From contig JADIIX010000055.1 of the NCBI GenBank assembly GCA_027604505.1, forward strand, positions 62,001 through 126,000: a stretch of DNA of 64,000 nt, written 5' to 3'. Both the position numbers and the translations under genes were made by a program. Of this stretch, positions 52,977 through 64,000 are shown one piece after another (the stretch's first letter is position 1; each line of letters starts with the position of its first letter). A model generated the notes under the pieces. The model did no database searches, was not told where the DNA came from, and saw nothing but the letters and a program-made list of their open reading frames with translations. Source of the DNA: Gonapodya sp. JEL0774. Taxonomy: Eukaryota; Monoblepharomycota; Monoblepharidomycetes; Monoblepharidales; Gonapodyaceae.

Positions 52977-54959
52977 ATGACATCCTCGCCGGCAACTCGA
53001 TTCCAAGGAAAGGTTAAGTTCTTCAAGTGCGTCTCAGTAATTCGGATACACCGTCAAACCCTCGAGCTCCCCGCACTGACACACCAATCCCTTCAATGCC
53101 TTTTTTTTGTCCTCCTCCCAACCAAACAGTACCCAGAAAGGTTACGGGTGAGTTCCCAATCCTGTATCTTCGTTTTCTCTCACGTACGATCGTTAACAGC
53201 AAACATTTTCTTTCTTCTCATGTTCTATCGTTCCCATGTGACCTATCGCACGCCTATGTGATTCCGATGAATGGGACGTGTAGCTTTATAATACCCAATG
53301 ATCCTTTGGAGCAATCTAATCCTGAAGGTATGAGTGAGTGCGGCAACACACAAGATATGGTTTACCGCTCCATAACTTGGGCGAGTGAACGAGAATGCCA
53401 TTGCACGGACTCAAGGATAACTCTGTTGCTCATATGTGATAATTGGAGATCATGTCACAGCGTTTACCTTCTCATTGTGCATTCATCCAACCTCTTGCTT
53501 TGTTGCACCAATGTATTCACCACTTCGCCTGTCTAATGGCCACAACTACGTTATTGACCTTAGTCTTTGTCCACCACACCGCTATACTCTCGTGAGTGCC
53601 ACGCACGTTTTGAGATTTATGCTGGATTTAACTGTCCGACGAACAATTTCCTTCGTTCAGGGGAGGTTTCAGGTAAATTGGCACCAAAATTTTTGTCGCT
53701 GATCGTGCTGATTCTTGATTGAATTATTAGGAGCTTGGCGGAGGGTGAAGATGTGAGTCAAAAGTTTGGGAAGCGCCGCACCAGTCGAAATCCTTTAAGT
53801 TCCAACAATAACGAAGTTTGCTTTACGACTTAGGTCGAATTCGATGTCTGTAAGTCGCTCAAAGATCGTGGTGCGTTCTTACGGTGGCGGTGTTCCTGAC
53901 CCATCTTTCCGGTTTCAAGTCCGCGGTCCAAAAGGATTGCAAGCTTCAAACGTGACTGGTGGGCGATTTGCACCACAATCTACTCTTTGCTCTCTTCTGT
54001 AATAAATATTTGTGTACTCTTTATTCAGGCGTTGGTGGTATTGCCGTGAGAGGAGACCCTAAGGTTGCGTTTCGAGGCTCCATGCCCATATCGAGGCCTC
54101 CTTACTTTTACCCACCGGGCCAAGGTATGTTGTAGTGGATTTGCTAGCGATGCAATAGATGAAACACTCAGCTCTTTGTATGTGACACACGCCACCAGCT
54201 GCGTACGTCATCAACTCGCCTGGCATGGGGTTTGTGTATGCCGGCTCACCCCCAACCACATTCATATCGAGTCAGGCTCTGATTTCTCCAGCGTCATCAC
54301 CCTCATTTCCTGGATCTCCGCCGATGTTATCCAGTGCATCGCCCATGTTGCCTCCGCAAGCTATGATGGGGGGCCCATCTAGCCCAACGTCAAGCTACAG
54401 TGGTATCCCCATGTATGCCCTCCCTCGGGGTGGATTCGCACAGTTTACGCTTCCCGGGCCTGTGCGCGCAGAGTCACCTGCTGGCCCTCAATCTCCGTAT
54501 CTCACAGGGGCAGAGCTTTCTCAGTATCACCTTCTCCAGATGCAACCCCGTATGCAACCACTGTCACCGCCGCCGACCCAGACTCTCATGCAGGCATCGC
54601 CCCCTCCGCTTCAGGGATTGCAACAGGCTCCGTACGGCATGTCCGGTGGGTCCAATCCGAGACCTCTGAGGTACTCACGTGGCAGCCACAGCATTCCCGG
54701 AGGCGGAGGAATGTATGAAGCACAGTCTCCACCACCCCTTGCGGGACCGGTTTACGGGTATCCCCCACCTGCACCTGCCTCTCGAGGGGCTTCTGGTGGA
54801 GGGGGATTACCTCCATTGGGACCGAACGCATCCGCAGAGGAACATTCTGGAAGATCGGAAATAGACCTGAGGTTTGAGCAATTGACCATATCAAAATCGG
54901 ATGGGGAAACTGACAATTCCACTGCCAGGAGGGACGAGGTGGAAACTGTGAAAGAGTAA
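52977..54959 (+). CDS. Cold-shock-domain (Y-box-like) RNA-binding protein
   Basis: The first exon encodes MTSSPATRFQGKVKFFN; the next short exons give TQKGYG and FIIPNDPLEQSNPEG, the RNP1-like strand of a cold-shock domain. Further exons supply GGFRSLAEGEDVEFDV and RGPKGLQASNVTGG, the usual domain end. The middle exon that should carry the FVHH-like RNP2 strand lies around 53430-53530, but I could not fix its edges. The rest is a Pro/Ser/Gln/Gly-rich low-complexity tail (for example VRGDPKVAFRGSMPISRPPY, SPPPTQTLMQASPPPLQ), ending DEVETVKE at 54959. Such proteins bind single-stranded RNA and regulate mRNA. Many introns occur close together in the domain. Confidence 0.82.
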
Positions 54960-55007
54960 TAAGTTAAGACAAGGCGCTGGAGAGAATGGAAACACTCCGA
55001 GTGACAG

Positions 55008-55062
55008 ATGCGAAGAATGGAAGAGCGGCGGGTGACTTGGTGTATGCGAAGAATGGAAGAGC
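55008..55062 (+). repeat. 19-bp direct repeat downstream of the cold-shock gene
   Basis: atgcgaagaatggaagagc occurs at 55008-55026 and again at 55044-55062, within the convergent 3' region between the cold-shock gene and UTP18. Confidence 0.85.
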
Positions 55063-55216
55063 TGGCTGGTGTAACGCAGGTTCCTGGTTGGTATGGCGCC
55101 GGCTTGTGCGAGGGGTAAGGAGGGTAGCTACTACTCGATGAGAACACAGAGAAGACTTTATGTCCACAAACGTTCGGACTAGATGCAACACGCTGTATTT
55201 GTGAGCCAGATGGCTC

Positions 55217-57503
55217 TTATAAAATTTCGTAGTGACCCAATCGGTACAAAAGAGCCTTGCCCCTGTCGTTTCCAACCGTCAGATATCCGCTACCCGGCGA
55301 GAACTCGTGACTGGTCACGTGCCCTAATGGGGTTCCAAATGTCGGCCAGTTTTGGAACACAGTCCGCGATGCAACATGAAGAACACGAAAAGAGTCCTTT
55401 TTGGTGCGAGATGAGATTGCAAGCATTTCCGAAGTTGGACTGAATGATAAACCGGATATAGAGGTTGTCAGGTTGCCGACAGCCTTGAGCGGTTGCGGTC
55501 GAGGATTTGCAAGGGCTGAGGATAAATTGTAGATATTCACGATGCCAGCATTGTTGCTGGGGGCACACAGAACACGCGGAATTGAGTTTTAGATCAACAA
55601 CAGAGTGGTAAGAAAACTCACCCAGTGGCGAGAACTTGATCGTTTGGGGATACCGCAATGCTCGTGGGCTTTATTGTTCCCTCATCTACAAAGGTGTGAA
55701 TGCATCGACGAGAGCCAACATCCCATGCGTAAACGACACCGTCACCTTGTCAAAAGGACGATCACAGTTGTTGGTCGCTACGAGAAACACTGATTCAACA
55801 CTCCCTAACACACCTCCAATCGAGAATATCCGCTTCCCGTCTGCGGAGAACTCGGCCGCGGCCACTGTCCCATTCATCTTCAAGTCTCCAATCCATTGCT
55901 TCGTTTTGCCGTCAACCAAAGTCAAATAACCGTCCCGACCCAAAATCATCATGAGTGGTTGATCTGCCACACCTCCCATTACAAAAGACTCCAGAGATCG
56001 GTCCGCTTCTCGGCCCTTGATTCCGGCGATACGCTCAACTTTCCCTGCCTCAACGTCGTAGGTATACAAGTGCCGTCGCCGACCAGTCGCAATAACCTCG
56101 CGACCGTGTCTGGAAAAGCGAGCGCACGTCACGGGAAGGTCAGGGAAAGTAACTGATTGTAATTTGTTGTTCAGCTTGCCATCAATATGAAACAGGTTGA
56201 GAGAGGGACTAGACGCCGAAGCGGTGAGAAGTATTGGGTGGGTCGGGTGCCACGATAGAGAGGAAATCGCACTCTGGAAGAGTTCTCGAGTTTTACGGCT
56301 TTTGATAGCCACATTCGACATTCATGTTCAAACTCACGTGAGAATACGCCATTTGATTCGCATCTTTAGCCCTAACAACCTCCAATATCTCAGGTGGAAG
56401 CACTCCGGCTCTCCTGCTAACCCTGTCTGCTACTAAGCTTTTGGAAGAAGAGAACAGTCTGACCTCTGCTGACTCCAATCCGTCCCCTTCGCTATCGGGG
56501 ACTGTGGAGTCGGTTCCGAAAGTAGGCAACCCCATCTTAGCACGAACCGCTTGTGGTAAAGCCCATGTGGGACGGGGGTGAAGTCGCTCGAATCTAATTA
56601 ATAGTCCGATGAAGCACGTTCAACCGCAATTGACGAACAAAACATTGGAATCGAGCGCTCACTGTTCCCGCAACCGCCTGGCGTACTCTACACCGTCAAT
56701 GACCGTCTCTCTCTCATTCTTTCTCAACTTTCGTGCCCGTTTTATATCTGCGATGTTGACGTGTAGACGCTCATCGTCTGGATCATGCCAAGCCGACTTC
56801 CGCTGTTGGCCCTTGTCGTTCTTGCTCACGGGTTCGCCCTTGTCCGCCTCGTCATCTTCATCGGAATTGGTATCAATGGTCATTAATCTGTCATGAACGT
56901 CCGTGTCCCTGTGGTCCGTCATTTCCTCATCAGAATCCGGATCAGCAACACCATTGGTGGGACGGGCATCAATAACAAAGCCCTAAAGTCCATCAATTGT
57001 AGTCAAAGCCACCAAAAAGGGCATTTAGGTCTTCACTTCTCCGACATCTATTCGTGCACCGCTCTGTAACCCACCAAAGCGTCGAAGTCACCCTTTGAGA
57101 ACTCATCTCCCTCTTCTGCATCAACTTTATCGCCCATGTCTGCCTCATCTTCACGATCCCCACTATCAAAACGTCTTTTAAGTCCGGAAGTCCGAGCATC
57201 TCCCGTCTCAAATTCCTTCCCCGCGAGAGCGAGGAAAGATTCCATCGCTCCCTCCGCCGCAGCGCCGAACACGGCTCGCTCCAGTTCAAGCTCCTCGGCA
57301 TCCTTCTCAAATCGCTCGTCTATTTCCCCATCAGCGTTCCGAGTCTCGGCCAGAAGTGTCGCGATCGAGGGAACTGTCGACGATTTCTTTGGTTTTCTCT
57401 TTCGCGTTTTCTTCGAAGCAGAGCCGCTTGAAGAGTGCGGTCTTAAAATAGAAGGTTTCGCCTTAAGTGCTGCCGGAATCGGAGTGGGGAGTAGCGTGGG
57501 CAT
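55217..57503 (-). CDS. UTP18: U3 snoRNP WD-repeat protein UTP18
   Basis: UTP18 belongs to the small-subunit processome (UtpB) that folds and cuts pre-rRNA in the nucleolus. The start is ATG at 57503 (MPTLLPTPIPAALKAKPSIL). The N-terminus is basic, then acidic (ELELERAVFGAA; DADEE-type runs), with the family block SAWHDPDDERLHVNIADIKRARKLRKNE...IDGVEYARRLREQ and ERLHPRPTWALP. WD repeats follow: ISSLSWHPTHPILLTAS, NLFHIDGKLNNKLQSVTFPDLPVTCARF, RHLYTYDVEAGKVERI, LKMNGTVAAAEFSADGKRIFSIGG, and the end VGNDRGKALLYRLGHYEIL. Introns sit at about 56993-57070, 56580-56660, 56270-56340, 55690-55800 and 55560-55640. The gene is convergent with the cold-shock gene. Confidence 0.92.
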
Positions 57504-57812
57504 CAAAGTTGAGTGGAGAGGATTTTTCGAGTTTTCTCTTTTGAAGATCAGCACCTCACGCCCTCCAACCCCTTTCACCACCAAAGATTATAGCAGTCTC
57601 AAGAGATGATACACAACATCTAGTGAAGTTCCTAGTAGTAAAATACATCCGCCCATGCCCTCAATTATGTACTTCTATATGTCTTTGTTCAGGAAACCAG
57701 TGAATTCAAACATGAAATCTACTTGTAATAGTATGCTGCCAGTGATTCTATATCAAGCAAATGTGGGGCTACCAATTCATCAACAAGGCCTGCTTAAATT
57801 GTGAATGCAAAT
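57504..57812. promoter_or_regulatory. Intergenic: UTP18 promoter and GH30 3' end
   Basis: 309 bp, AT-rich in its right half. It should hold the UTP18 promoter and the 3' UTR of the glycosidase gene, both on the minus strand. No motif stands out. Confidence 0.35.
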
Positions 57813-59492
57813 CTATCGTTTAAAGAGCATGAGGATGATGATCAGAGAGAGCACAAGAGTCCATAGTGCTCCTGGATGTCCAGCCATTTCCACCGCACTG
57901 CCTGGGCGTGATGTTGCCGTCGAAATTGAAGTTCCCGTAACGGTGGCGTTCGCAGGGAACTTGACTTGGGCACTTGGTGATCCAACCCACAATTCCACTG
58001 TTCCCACAGGTAGTGACACTTGTCCACCCAGACCAATGTTCTGAATCCCAATATTGGACAATGTCGCCACTCCATTCACAGTCTGGAGCCTTGTAACATT
58101 AAACTGGCCCGCCTGTTGTGGGAACCAGAACACGCTGGTGCTCGTTGCATCACCACCATTCGCAAACAAGACGGACCCAACGGCTGCATTGGATACTACC
58201 ACTCGCGATGAGTCGTAATACTGTTCAAAAGTCGTGGTTCCCACGGTAAGCACCCTAGAGAGCATCCACATGCCATGATATTGTGCGCCTATGACCACAC
58301 TGGATGTGTCCCCCGCTGTGTCAAAAGGAACCTGCATGAGACCCCAGTTGGAGTTGCTCCCTTGGTTCTCCACAGCTTGCCAGTAGACCCAGCTTGCTGT
58401 TTTTAGCGTCACGACGTCTCGCACAATATGCCGAATGAGCCCAAAAGCGTGGCTCGCCACACTTTGTATGTCAGAGGACCCAAAGTTACCGCCAAACGTG
58501 AATTCCGACATGACGATTTTACGAGCACCACCAGTCGATGTGGCTTGGAAGGAGCTTACGAGGTTCGCTCGGATATCATCCGTGTCTTGGGAGGCAGCAA
58601 CAGCGTCTACCAGAGTGCCATTGGAGAATTGGTTGGCAGTGTAGGTGTGTACGTTGAGGAGCTGCGAGAATCAAAGAGCTGTTTGGACACTCCGGGAGTA
58701 GAGCACGCTTCTCAAGTGATTTCACTTACGTCTCCGTAACTCAGAAAGTAAGAGCTAGCGATTGCTGCACCAGGATTGTTCTCGTCCGCGAGAGCGAGCT
58801 TCACGCCTGTTCCTGACCTCGAAAGAAGTGCCTTGAGTCCAGTTGCGAGAGCGATGCGATTATCTTTGCCCCAGAAACAGCCCTCTTGGTTATTTCCTTG
58901 CACCTTTCGCAAAACAATTGGATGGGGTCGGCGGTGTGTGAAAAACAAATAGACATGCAAATCTCTTGCCCGAGAACGTTCTCACCCAAACAACTTCTGA
59001 GGGCTCATTTATAGGGCTCAGCGTCTCCACGGGAACACCAGAGGATATCAGGAATTGGACTGAGTTCATGAGGAACTGGGCAAAAGGTTGCACGTTTGTG
59101 GCGGTGATGCAGTCGGTCAGGGATTTGGATGCGCCAGCGGAGGATCCACTGATGGTGAGGTTTTGGGGCGGAGAGTTCGAAAACGCTTCTATATGCAGAG
59201 GCAGTCCTGAGCGCAATGCTACTATTCTTTGCACGACTGAGAGTTGTGGACTTCCAGCAGCATCGGCAGGGACATTTGCCCCAGCTCTAAAATTTGGGTT
59301 CTTGGTAGCGTCCTGCGTTCCACCAATGTTGAAGCGCGCGATTGAGAAATTGACTCCGGAAGGTGAGTAGAGGAGTTGCAATAGGTAATCTAGAGCTGGC
59401 TGTTGAATTCCTGCGTTGGCCCACCATGCGAGGGCAGTACCGAAACCCTCGAAAGGGAAGGTCAATGAGACTGTGGTGACGTTGACAGACAT
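57813..59492 (-). CDS. GH30-type glycoside hydrolase (endo-beta-1,6-galactanase-like), start uncertain
   Basis: The catalytic barrel shows FEGFGTALAWWANAG, FNIGGTQDATKNPNF, LSPINEP with the likely acid/base Glu, NNQEGCFWG, KLALADENN, VHTYTANQF and MSEFTFGGNFG with the likely nucleophile Glu. The combination GFGTALAWWA, SPxNEPxxxxQEGCxW and SExxxG fits GH30/endo-beta-1,6-galactanase relatives that attack plant or fungal cell-wall glucans and galactans. A beta-rich domain and a Ser/Thr region follow, then a hydrophobic C-terminus (ALWTLVLSLIIILMLFKR), a transmembrane or GPI-type anchor. The first ATG in frame is 59490-59492 with no signal peptide; the open frame runs further upstream without an ATG, so a signal-peptide exon probably lies farther upstream but was not found. 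Confidence 0.78.
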
Positions 59493-59759
59493 CTCGAGAT
59501 AGGAAAGCAGCGATGGGAGATGACGGCAAAAGCCCCGGCTGGGACAGGACAAAGGGCTGATATCTGAAGCTAAAGAGGAACCTCTATGTTGGCGAAGGCG
59601 ATTCTCCCGCTCAGTTGATGATCAAGAGTTCCAATCACTTCGAAAAATCCAGAACTTTAGACTCTGAGAATGCACCAGTAATCAGTGAAGTTGGTTTGGG
59701 TGGACAGGATGCACACAAAGTAATCGCTTCACAATTCCAGACTTGTTCAAATCTCCCAT

Positions 59760-61399
59760 ATGGCTCCATTCCTGAGTCAAAATCCCCCCTGTTCAACTTT
59801 GTATCTCTCGCGCGCCCCACTCGCTCTCCCCCAAAAACCCCTCCATGCCTCCATCAAAGCCCTCCACTTTATATCAAAAGTATGTTTCAGATTCTTCGCC
59901 AAAACGTTCTTTCCTAGTTTTCACCACCGCCACCAAACAAAGCTGCAGGTGTTTGTACCAGGATCTCCAGATCTTGGTGCAGACTTGCTGGCGCGTATGA
60001 GAACGGCGCTGCCCGATGAGTGCTGTTACAGCATCGCGGACGAGTGTTCGTTGAGTTCAATTTTGGAGCCCGAATTTCTGGACATGGTGGCCGATAAAGG
60101 TTTGTTCCAAGCAGCGCGATTAGTAACGATAAAGAAACCTGTTTTGAAGCTCGGGAGCAGGAATCGGCCGAATGACGGTTCTCAATTCTGGAACGTCGAC
60201 ATGGATTGATAATGCCTTCAAATTGAAATCAATGGCCACAAGGGTCCACCATTTCTTTGTACTCCACCTCTCTGTGTAACTTGCATCGGATTCTCTAACG
60301 ACGTGTGCCTGTACCCTGAATATCGTTCCCGTTCAGCAACACCGACACTTCTGGTCCACCCATTCCCTGGGTTCTACCTGTCCATTCATGATCGAACCTT
60401 GCATCTCCGTTTGCCACGTCCCATCTACCACTCAATGGGAGTCACTGGTCGGCGCTCAGAAGTTGGCAAACGCGGAGAGGAGTTTGTCATTGAGGTGGAG
60501 ATGGGGCGTGCATTCAAACCGGGGCTGAAGGTTTATGAAAGATTCAAAGAAGGGCTGGAGAGATGTTTGGATGGCAAGTACGGCATGGTTGGCGTGGCGT
60601 GGGACCAAGGTACTTGTGGGTTGGTATTCTCCACCAACCCCACCAACACCAACAAAGGTTCCCTGTACCATTTTGTTCAGCATCCTCTCGGACGAAGTCC
60701 GTTCCCTTCACACCGTCTCGCAGCGTTCCTCTCGACGTTCGACACATCCAACTCCCCGGCGTCGCCGTCCCCAACCTGGACCACACTTTCTATCACCCTG
60801 AGAAACTTGACGCAGAGTGGCGATACCGCGCTGCTTCAGTCCATGAGTGGATTGGTATGGTTTTTACCGGCTCTGATAGGTATGTGATCGAATGTGAGCT
60901 AATGGCGAATAGTTTTCGAGGTGTTCATCCCTTTCACGCTGCTCCCGCGTGCCGGTAGGGTTCGAGCTTTCGACACTCCCGATCCTTTCATTGCGGTGAT
61001 GTCTCCTCCAACGCCGTCCTCTCCACAGGAGGGGCACTTGTTCGAGATTGATGGGCTCGTCCCTGTTGCAGTGGCCATGCGGGTGCTGGACGTATTGTGG
61101 TGTGTATCTTGCAGCACGTCATCCTGCATAACTTGAAATGAATTTAATGTGGTCACTGTAATATGCTTATTTTGAATTCCAGCTCCTTCCCATCGACAAT
61201 TCCCCTTGTCGCCCTTGCTGTTCAGGGCCATCAATCTTCTCCTACTTCGTTTGCAGGATCAGAGCGAGAACCAAATGGAGGCCGTACGGGGTCACACGTG
61301 GCGGCGGTGATTGAGGGTGGTGAAGGTGATGGAAGGAGCACGGTGTGGTGGGAAGGTGTAGAAGGGGAGACTACATGGAGTGGTGCACTCAATAATTAA
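59760..61399 (+). CDS. RPP40: RNase P/MRP subunit RPP40
   Basis: Collinear blocks match vertebrate RPP40: LQVFVPGSPDLGADLLARMRTALP then SLSSILEPEFLDMVADKG; LSIHDRTLHLRLPRPIYHSMGVTGRRSEVGKRGEEFVIEVEM with YERFKEGLERCLDGKYGMVGVAWD; NLDHTFYHPEKLDAEW then VHEWIGMVFTGSD; GLVPVAVAMRVLDVL; and the C-terminal SSFPSTIPLVALAVQGHQSSPTSF. RPP40 is a protein subunit of RNase P and MRP, which process pre-tRNA and pre-rRNA. The frame with an ATG at 59760 runs into the first block without a splice; another ATG at 59845 would need a very short intron. Other introns are at about 60100-60340, 60605-60650 and 61100-61180. The stop is at 61397-61399. Confidence 0.78.
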
Positions 61400-61506
61400 A
61401 CATTAAACGGACAAAAAAGTATCTTTATATTGACACATTGTTTTGGTGTGTCATGTTTATTGAGAGTGCCGAGTGCTTCTCGTCGCCGAGGGACCTTCGC
61501 TTTTTC

Positions 61507-64000
61507 ATGGCAGAACAGCCCCCACTACGTGACTCCATCAAGGTCATCGCACGGTTCAGACCCCTGTCGAAAAAGGAGCAAGAGTGAGCATCAATGGACA
61601 GCGAGTCCCGACTCAGAGATACGCCGCTCACCTTCACCGAATCACTGACCGCGCTTGCCTTAACCCCTGAAATCCATCCGTGCCGCTGCTCTGCAGTGAG
61701 GGCGGCTTGCTCTGTGCTAAGTTCCTGAGTGATGACAGCGTGCAGATTGAGGTACGTCTGCCATTTGAGCCGTCCTGGTTTTGGAGTGGAACGTCCGGGA
61801 CGGCCCTTCAGTACGATGCCATCCCCGATGAGCTCATCGTGATTCAAAATCATCGGTGATGCTCTTTTATGACGGTGGTAACGATGCAAAATAACGGGAA
61901 CGTGTTGGAATCGAGCGGCGATGGTGTTGGTTTGGCACATACCCATGGGTCTTACTTCAGAACCGATTACGGATCCGAGGCTCTTGAAAGTGATAACCTG
62001 GGTCCTATGTATTCGAAGGAATCTGGATTGTGGAGTTCTTCGCCTCTGAAAGGTGCATCGCGGTTTTCTGATCTAACGAACGTGATCTGCACCTATACGT
62101 AGACGCAATCTTCCTCCCGCGAGCCCATCGTCTTCTCCTCGGACCTCGTCCTTCCACCAACTACACCTCAAGCCACGGTTTTCAACCATGCAGCCTTGCC
62201 GATAGTACAGGATGTTATGCGTGGATACAATGGCACTCTGTTTGCATACGGACAAACAGGGGCTGGCAAAACTTACACGATGATGGGACCAGACATTGAC
62301 GGGAGCGAACGAGGTTTGGTTCCGAGAATTGTGGAAAGCGTATTCGGAACAATTGAGTCAAGTCCAGACTGGATGGAGTTCACAGTGAAGTGCAGTTATA
62401 TGGAGATATACATGGAGAAAATCAGGGACCTACTCAATCGTGAGTTTTCCATTCTTCAAGACGGATAATGAGAACTCCCGCCCTTAACGTTCCCGTTCCC
62501 CGTTCATTCACGCATCTCGTAATCGGACAATGTCAGCATCTTCTGATAGTCTGCCCATTCACGAAGAGAAAGGCCGCGGCGTGTATGTCAAAGGCCTCCT
62601 GGAGTGCTACGTCGGTGAGATTGGCGAGGTTTATGAAATCATGAGGAGAGGAATGACAAATAGGCAGACAGCTGAAACAAGTGAGTGGGAATCAACCTTG
62701 TCTCGGGGAAATTTTGGAAATTTTGGCGGACTCAGTCAGGGAGCAAACAATTTGCTCATTCGGCATCCATCTATCTCAGACATGAATGAGGCCTCTTCCA
62801 GGTCCCACTCCATTTTCCTCCTCACCATTACTCAAAGAAACATTCAAACTGGTGCGAATAAATCTGGCCGTTTGTATCTAGTTGATCTTGCAGGATCAGA
62901 GAAAGTGTCGAAGACTGGAGCCTCAGGTCAGGTTCTCGAGGAGGCGAAGAAGATCAACAAAAGTTTAAGTGCACTGGGTAATGTGATCAATGCGCTGACG
63001 GATGGGAAGGTAAGGACAGAAGACTTCGTTTGTGGGGGTTCGAGAGCCCCCTCAATGTCCAGAAATCGCAGTCTTCACACATCCCCTACCGAGATTCCAA
63101 ACTCACGCGTATTCTGCAAGAGTCACTTGGTGGAAACTCCAAGACCACGCTAATTACTTGCTGCTCGCCCTCCACTTCGAATGGTGACGAGACGATTTCT
63201 ACTTTACGATTCGGCACTCGCGCAAAATGCATTCAGAACCGAGCTCATGTCAACATCGAGATGAGTGTCGCTGAGCTCAAGCGAGTTGTAAAGGGCATGA
63301 AGGAGGAGTTGGAGCAGTTACGCGGTTACTCCACAGCATTGGAAGGGGAAGTGCATATTTGGCGTGGTGGTGGGTTGTGTTATCGAATCTTTGCAGTCAA
63401 AGTTGTTCTCATGTATATGCAACGAAGGTGGTAACGTTCCGTTGGAAAAGCAATTGCCTTCACGGGAGAAAGTGAAGGACATGCTCGCAGGTCTTCAAAA
63501 CGTCTCCCAGAATCCTTCATCACCGTCTAGTATTGCACCTCCGCGTCCTTCCTCTGCAGCCTCTGTCACAACTGCCGCCACCATACGTCCCACAACTCCT
63601 ACCTTTCTTGACGATGCCAATTTATCGATGTCGAGCCTTCCCACATTACCATCTGAAGCGGACGATATTTCGGACACACGAGAGAACGAACTTGCAGATC
63701 AGTTAGCCGATAAAGAGAGAGAACTGGAGACCGTACGACGTGAACTAGAGGAGCTTAAAACACGGACTGCCAATACCACTCCTGAAATCTCTGAAACTGA
63801 AAATGTCAACGGTGATGGGGAGAATGTAGAGGAAATGCGAGGCTACATCGAAAAACTTGAGTACGAGTTAAAAGAGCGGGATATTTTGATTGATGGATTG
63901 AGAGAGGCCAAAACTGAAATGGAAGATGAGATTGCTTCGCTGCTGGTAAGTCATCTGGGGAGTATTGTCAACCTAATAGCCAATCGCATATGTTTTTGTT
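61507..64000 (+). CDS. Kinesin-1 (conventional kinesin) heavy chain, 3' partial
   Basis: The motor domain begins MAEQPPLRDSIKVIARFRPLSKKEQ (ATG at 61507) and contains FAYGQTGAGKTYTMMGPD (P-loop), VKCSYMEIYMEKIRDLL, TNMNEASSRSHSIF (switch I, completed across an intron at about 62677-62779), LYLVDLAGSEKVSKTGASG (switch II), KINKSLSALGNVINALTDGK, IPYRDSKLTRILQESLGGN and TLRFGTRAKCIQNRAHVN. This N-terminal motor and the neck region (MSVAELKRVVKGMKEELEQL) are those of fungal conventional kinesin, a plus-end microtubule motor. A Ser/Pro-rich linker and coiled coil (DQLADKEREL..., MRGYIEKLEYELKERD) follow. The gene runs off the right edge. The exon linking SVQIE to the motor near 61800-62100 is unclear. 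Confidence 0.93.

Overview
This window looks like nuclear DNA of a fungus, most likely an early-diverging, zoosporic (chytrid-type) lineage. Genes are compact, carry many short GT-AG introns, and are clearly eukaryotic. Fungal-style genes (glyoxylate-cycle malate synthase, REV1, conventional kinesin, Mei2-like RNA-binding protein) sit beside families that ascomycete yeasts usually lack, such as RNF121 and STK19. The lineage assignment is inference from gene content only. Exons were joined by hand from reading frames and splice signals, so spans are more reliable than individual exon edges. No virus, CRISPR array or intact tRNA gene was found.

Layout: 1-2025 is the 3' part of a PH-RasGEF gene. 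From 2159 to 21841 run RNF121, proteasome alpha4, the mitochondrial SAM carrier, a myristoylatable leucine-rich-repeat protein, an FHA-domain checkpoint-type kinase, a Mei2-like RNA-binding protein, the t6A enzyme KAE1, an STK19 winged-helix protein and a STIMATE/TMEM110 membrane protein. From about 22.0 to 26.35 kb there is a gene-poor island almost without CpG, containing several diverged duplicated blocks and a truncated tRNA-like element; it reads as decayed, once-methylated repeat DNA. A 10-N gap lies in a G-rich tract at 26687-26696. The ubiquitin-L40 fusion gene (26994-28689) has unusual introns: pure pyrimidine tracts, minisatellites, and a C20/G22 pair flanking one exon. An inverted fragment of the same gene lies downstream.

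From 30069 to the end the window is gene-dense again: REV1, TAF7, an atypical protein kinase, GALT, ER chaperone LHS1/HYOU1, malate synthase, the zinc-chaperone GTPase ZNG1, ELP3, a cold-shock-domain protein, the U3 snoRNP protein UTP18, a GH30-type glycosidase, RNase P/MRP subunit RPP40, and the 5' part of a kinesin-1 heavy chain.

The genes are mostly housekeeping: protein turnover, tRNA modification (KAE1, ELP3), rRNA/tRNA processing (UTP18, RPP40), genome maintenance (FHA kinase, REV1), ER quality control (RNF121, LHS1) and sugar/C2 metabolism. Many are arranged head-to-head over short shared promoters (KAE1/STK19, ZNG1/ELP3, RNF121/PSMA7, kinase/GALT). I did not find a convincing new multi-gene system. 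The least explained signals are the CpG-depleted repeat island and the structured introns of the ubiquitin-L40 gene.
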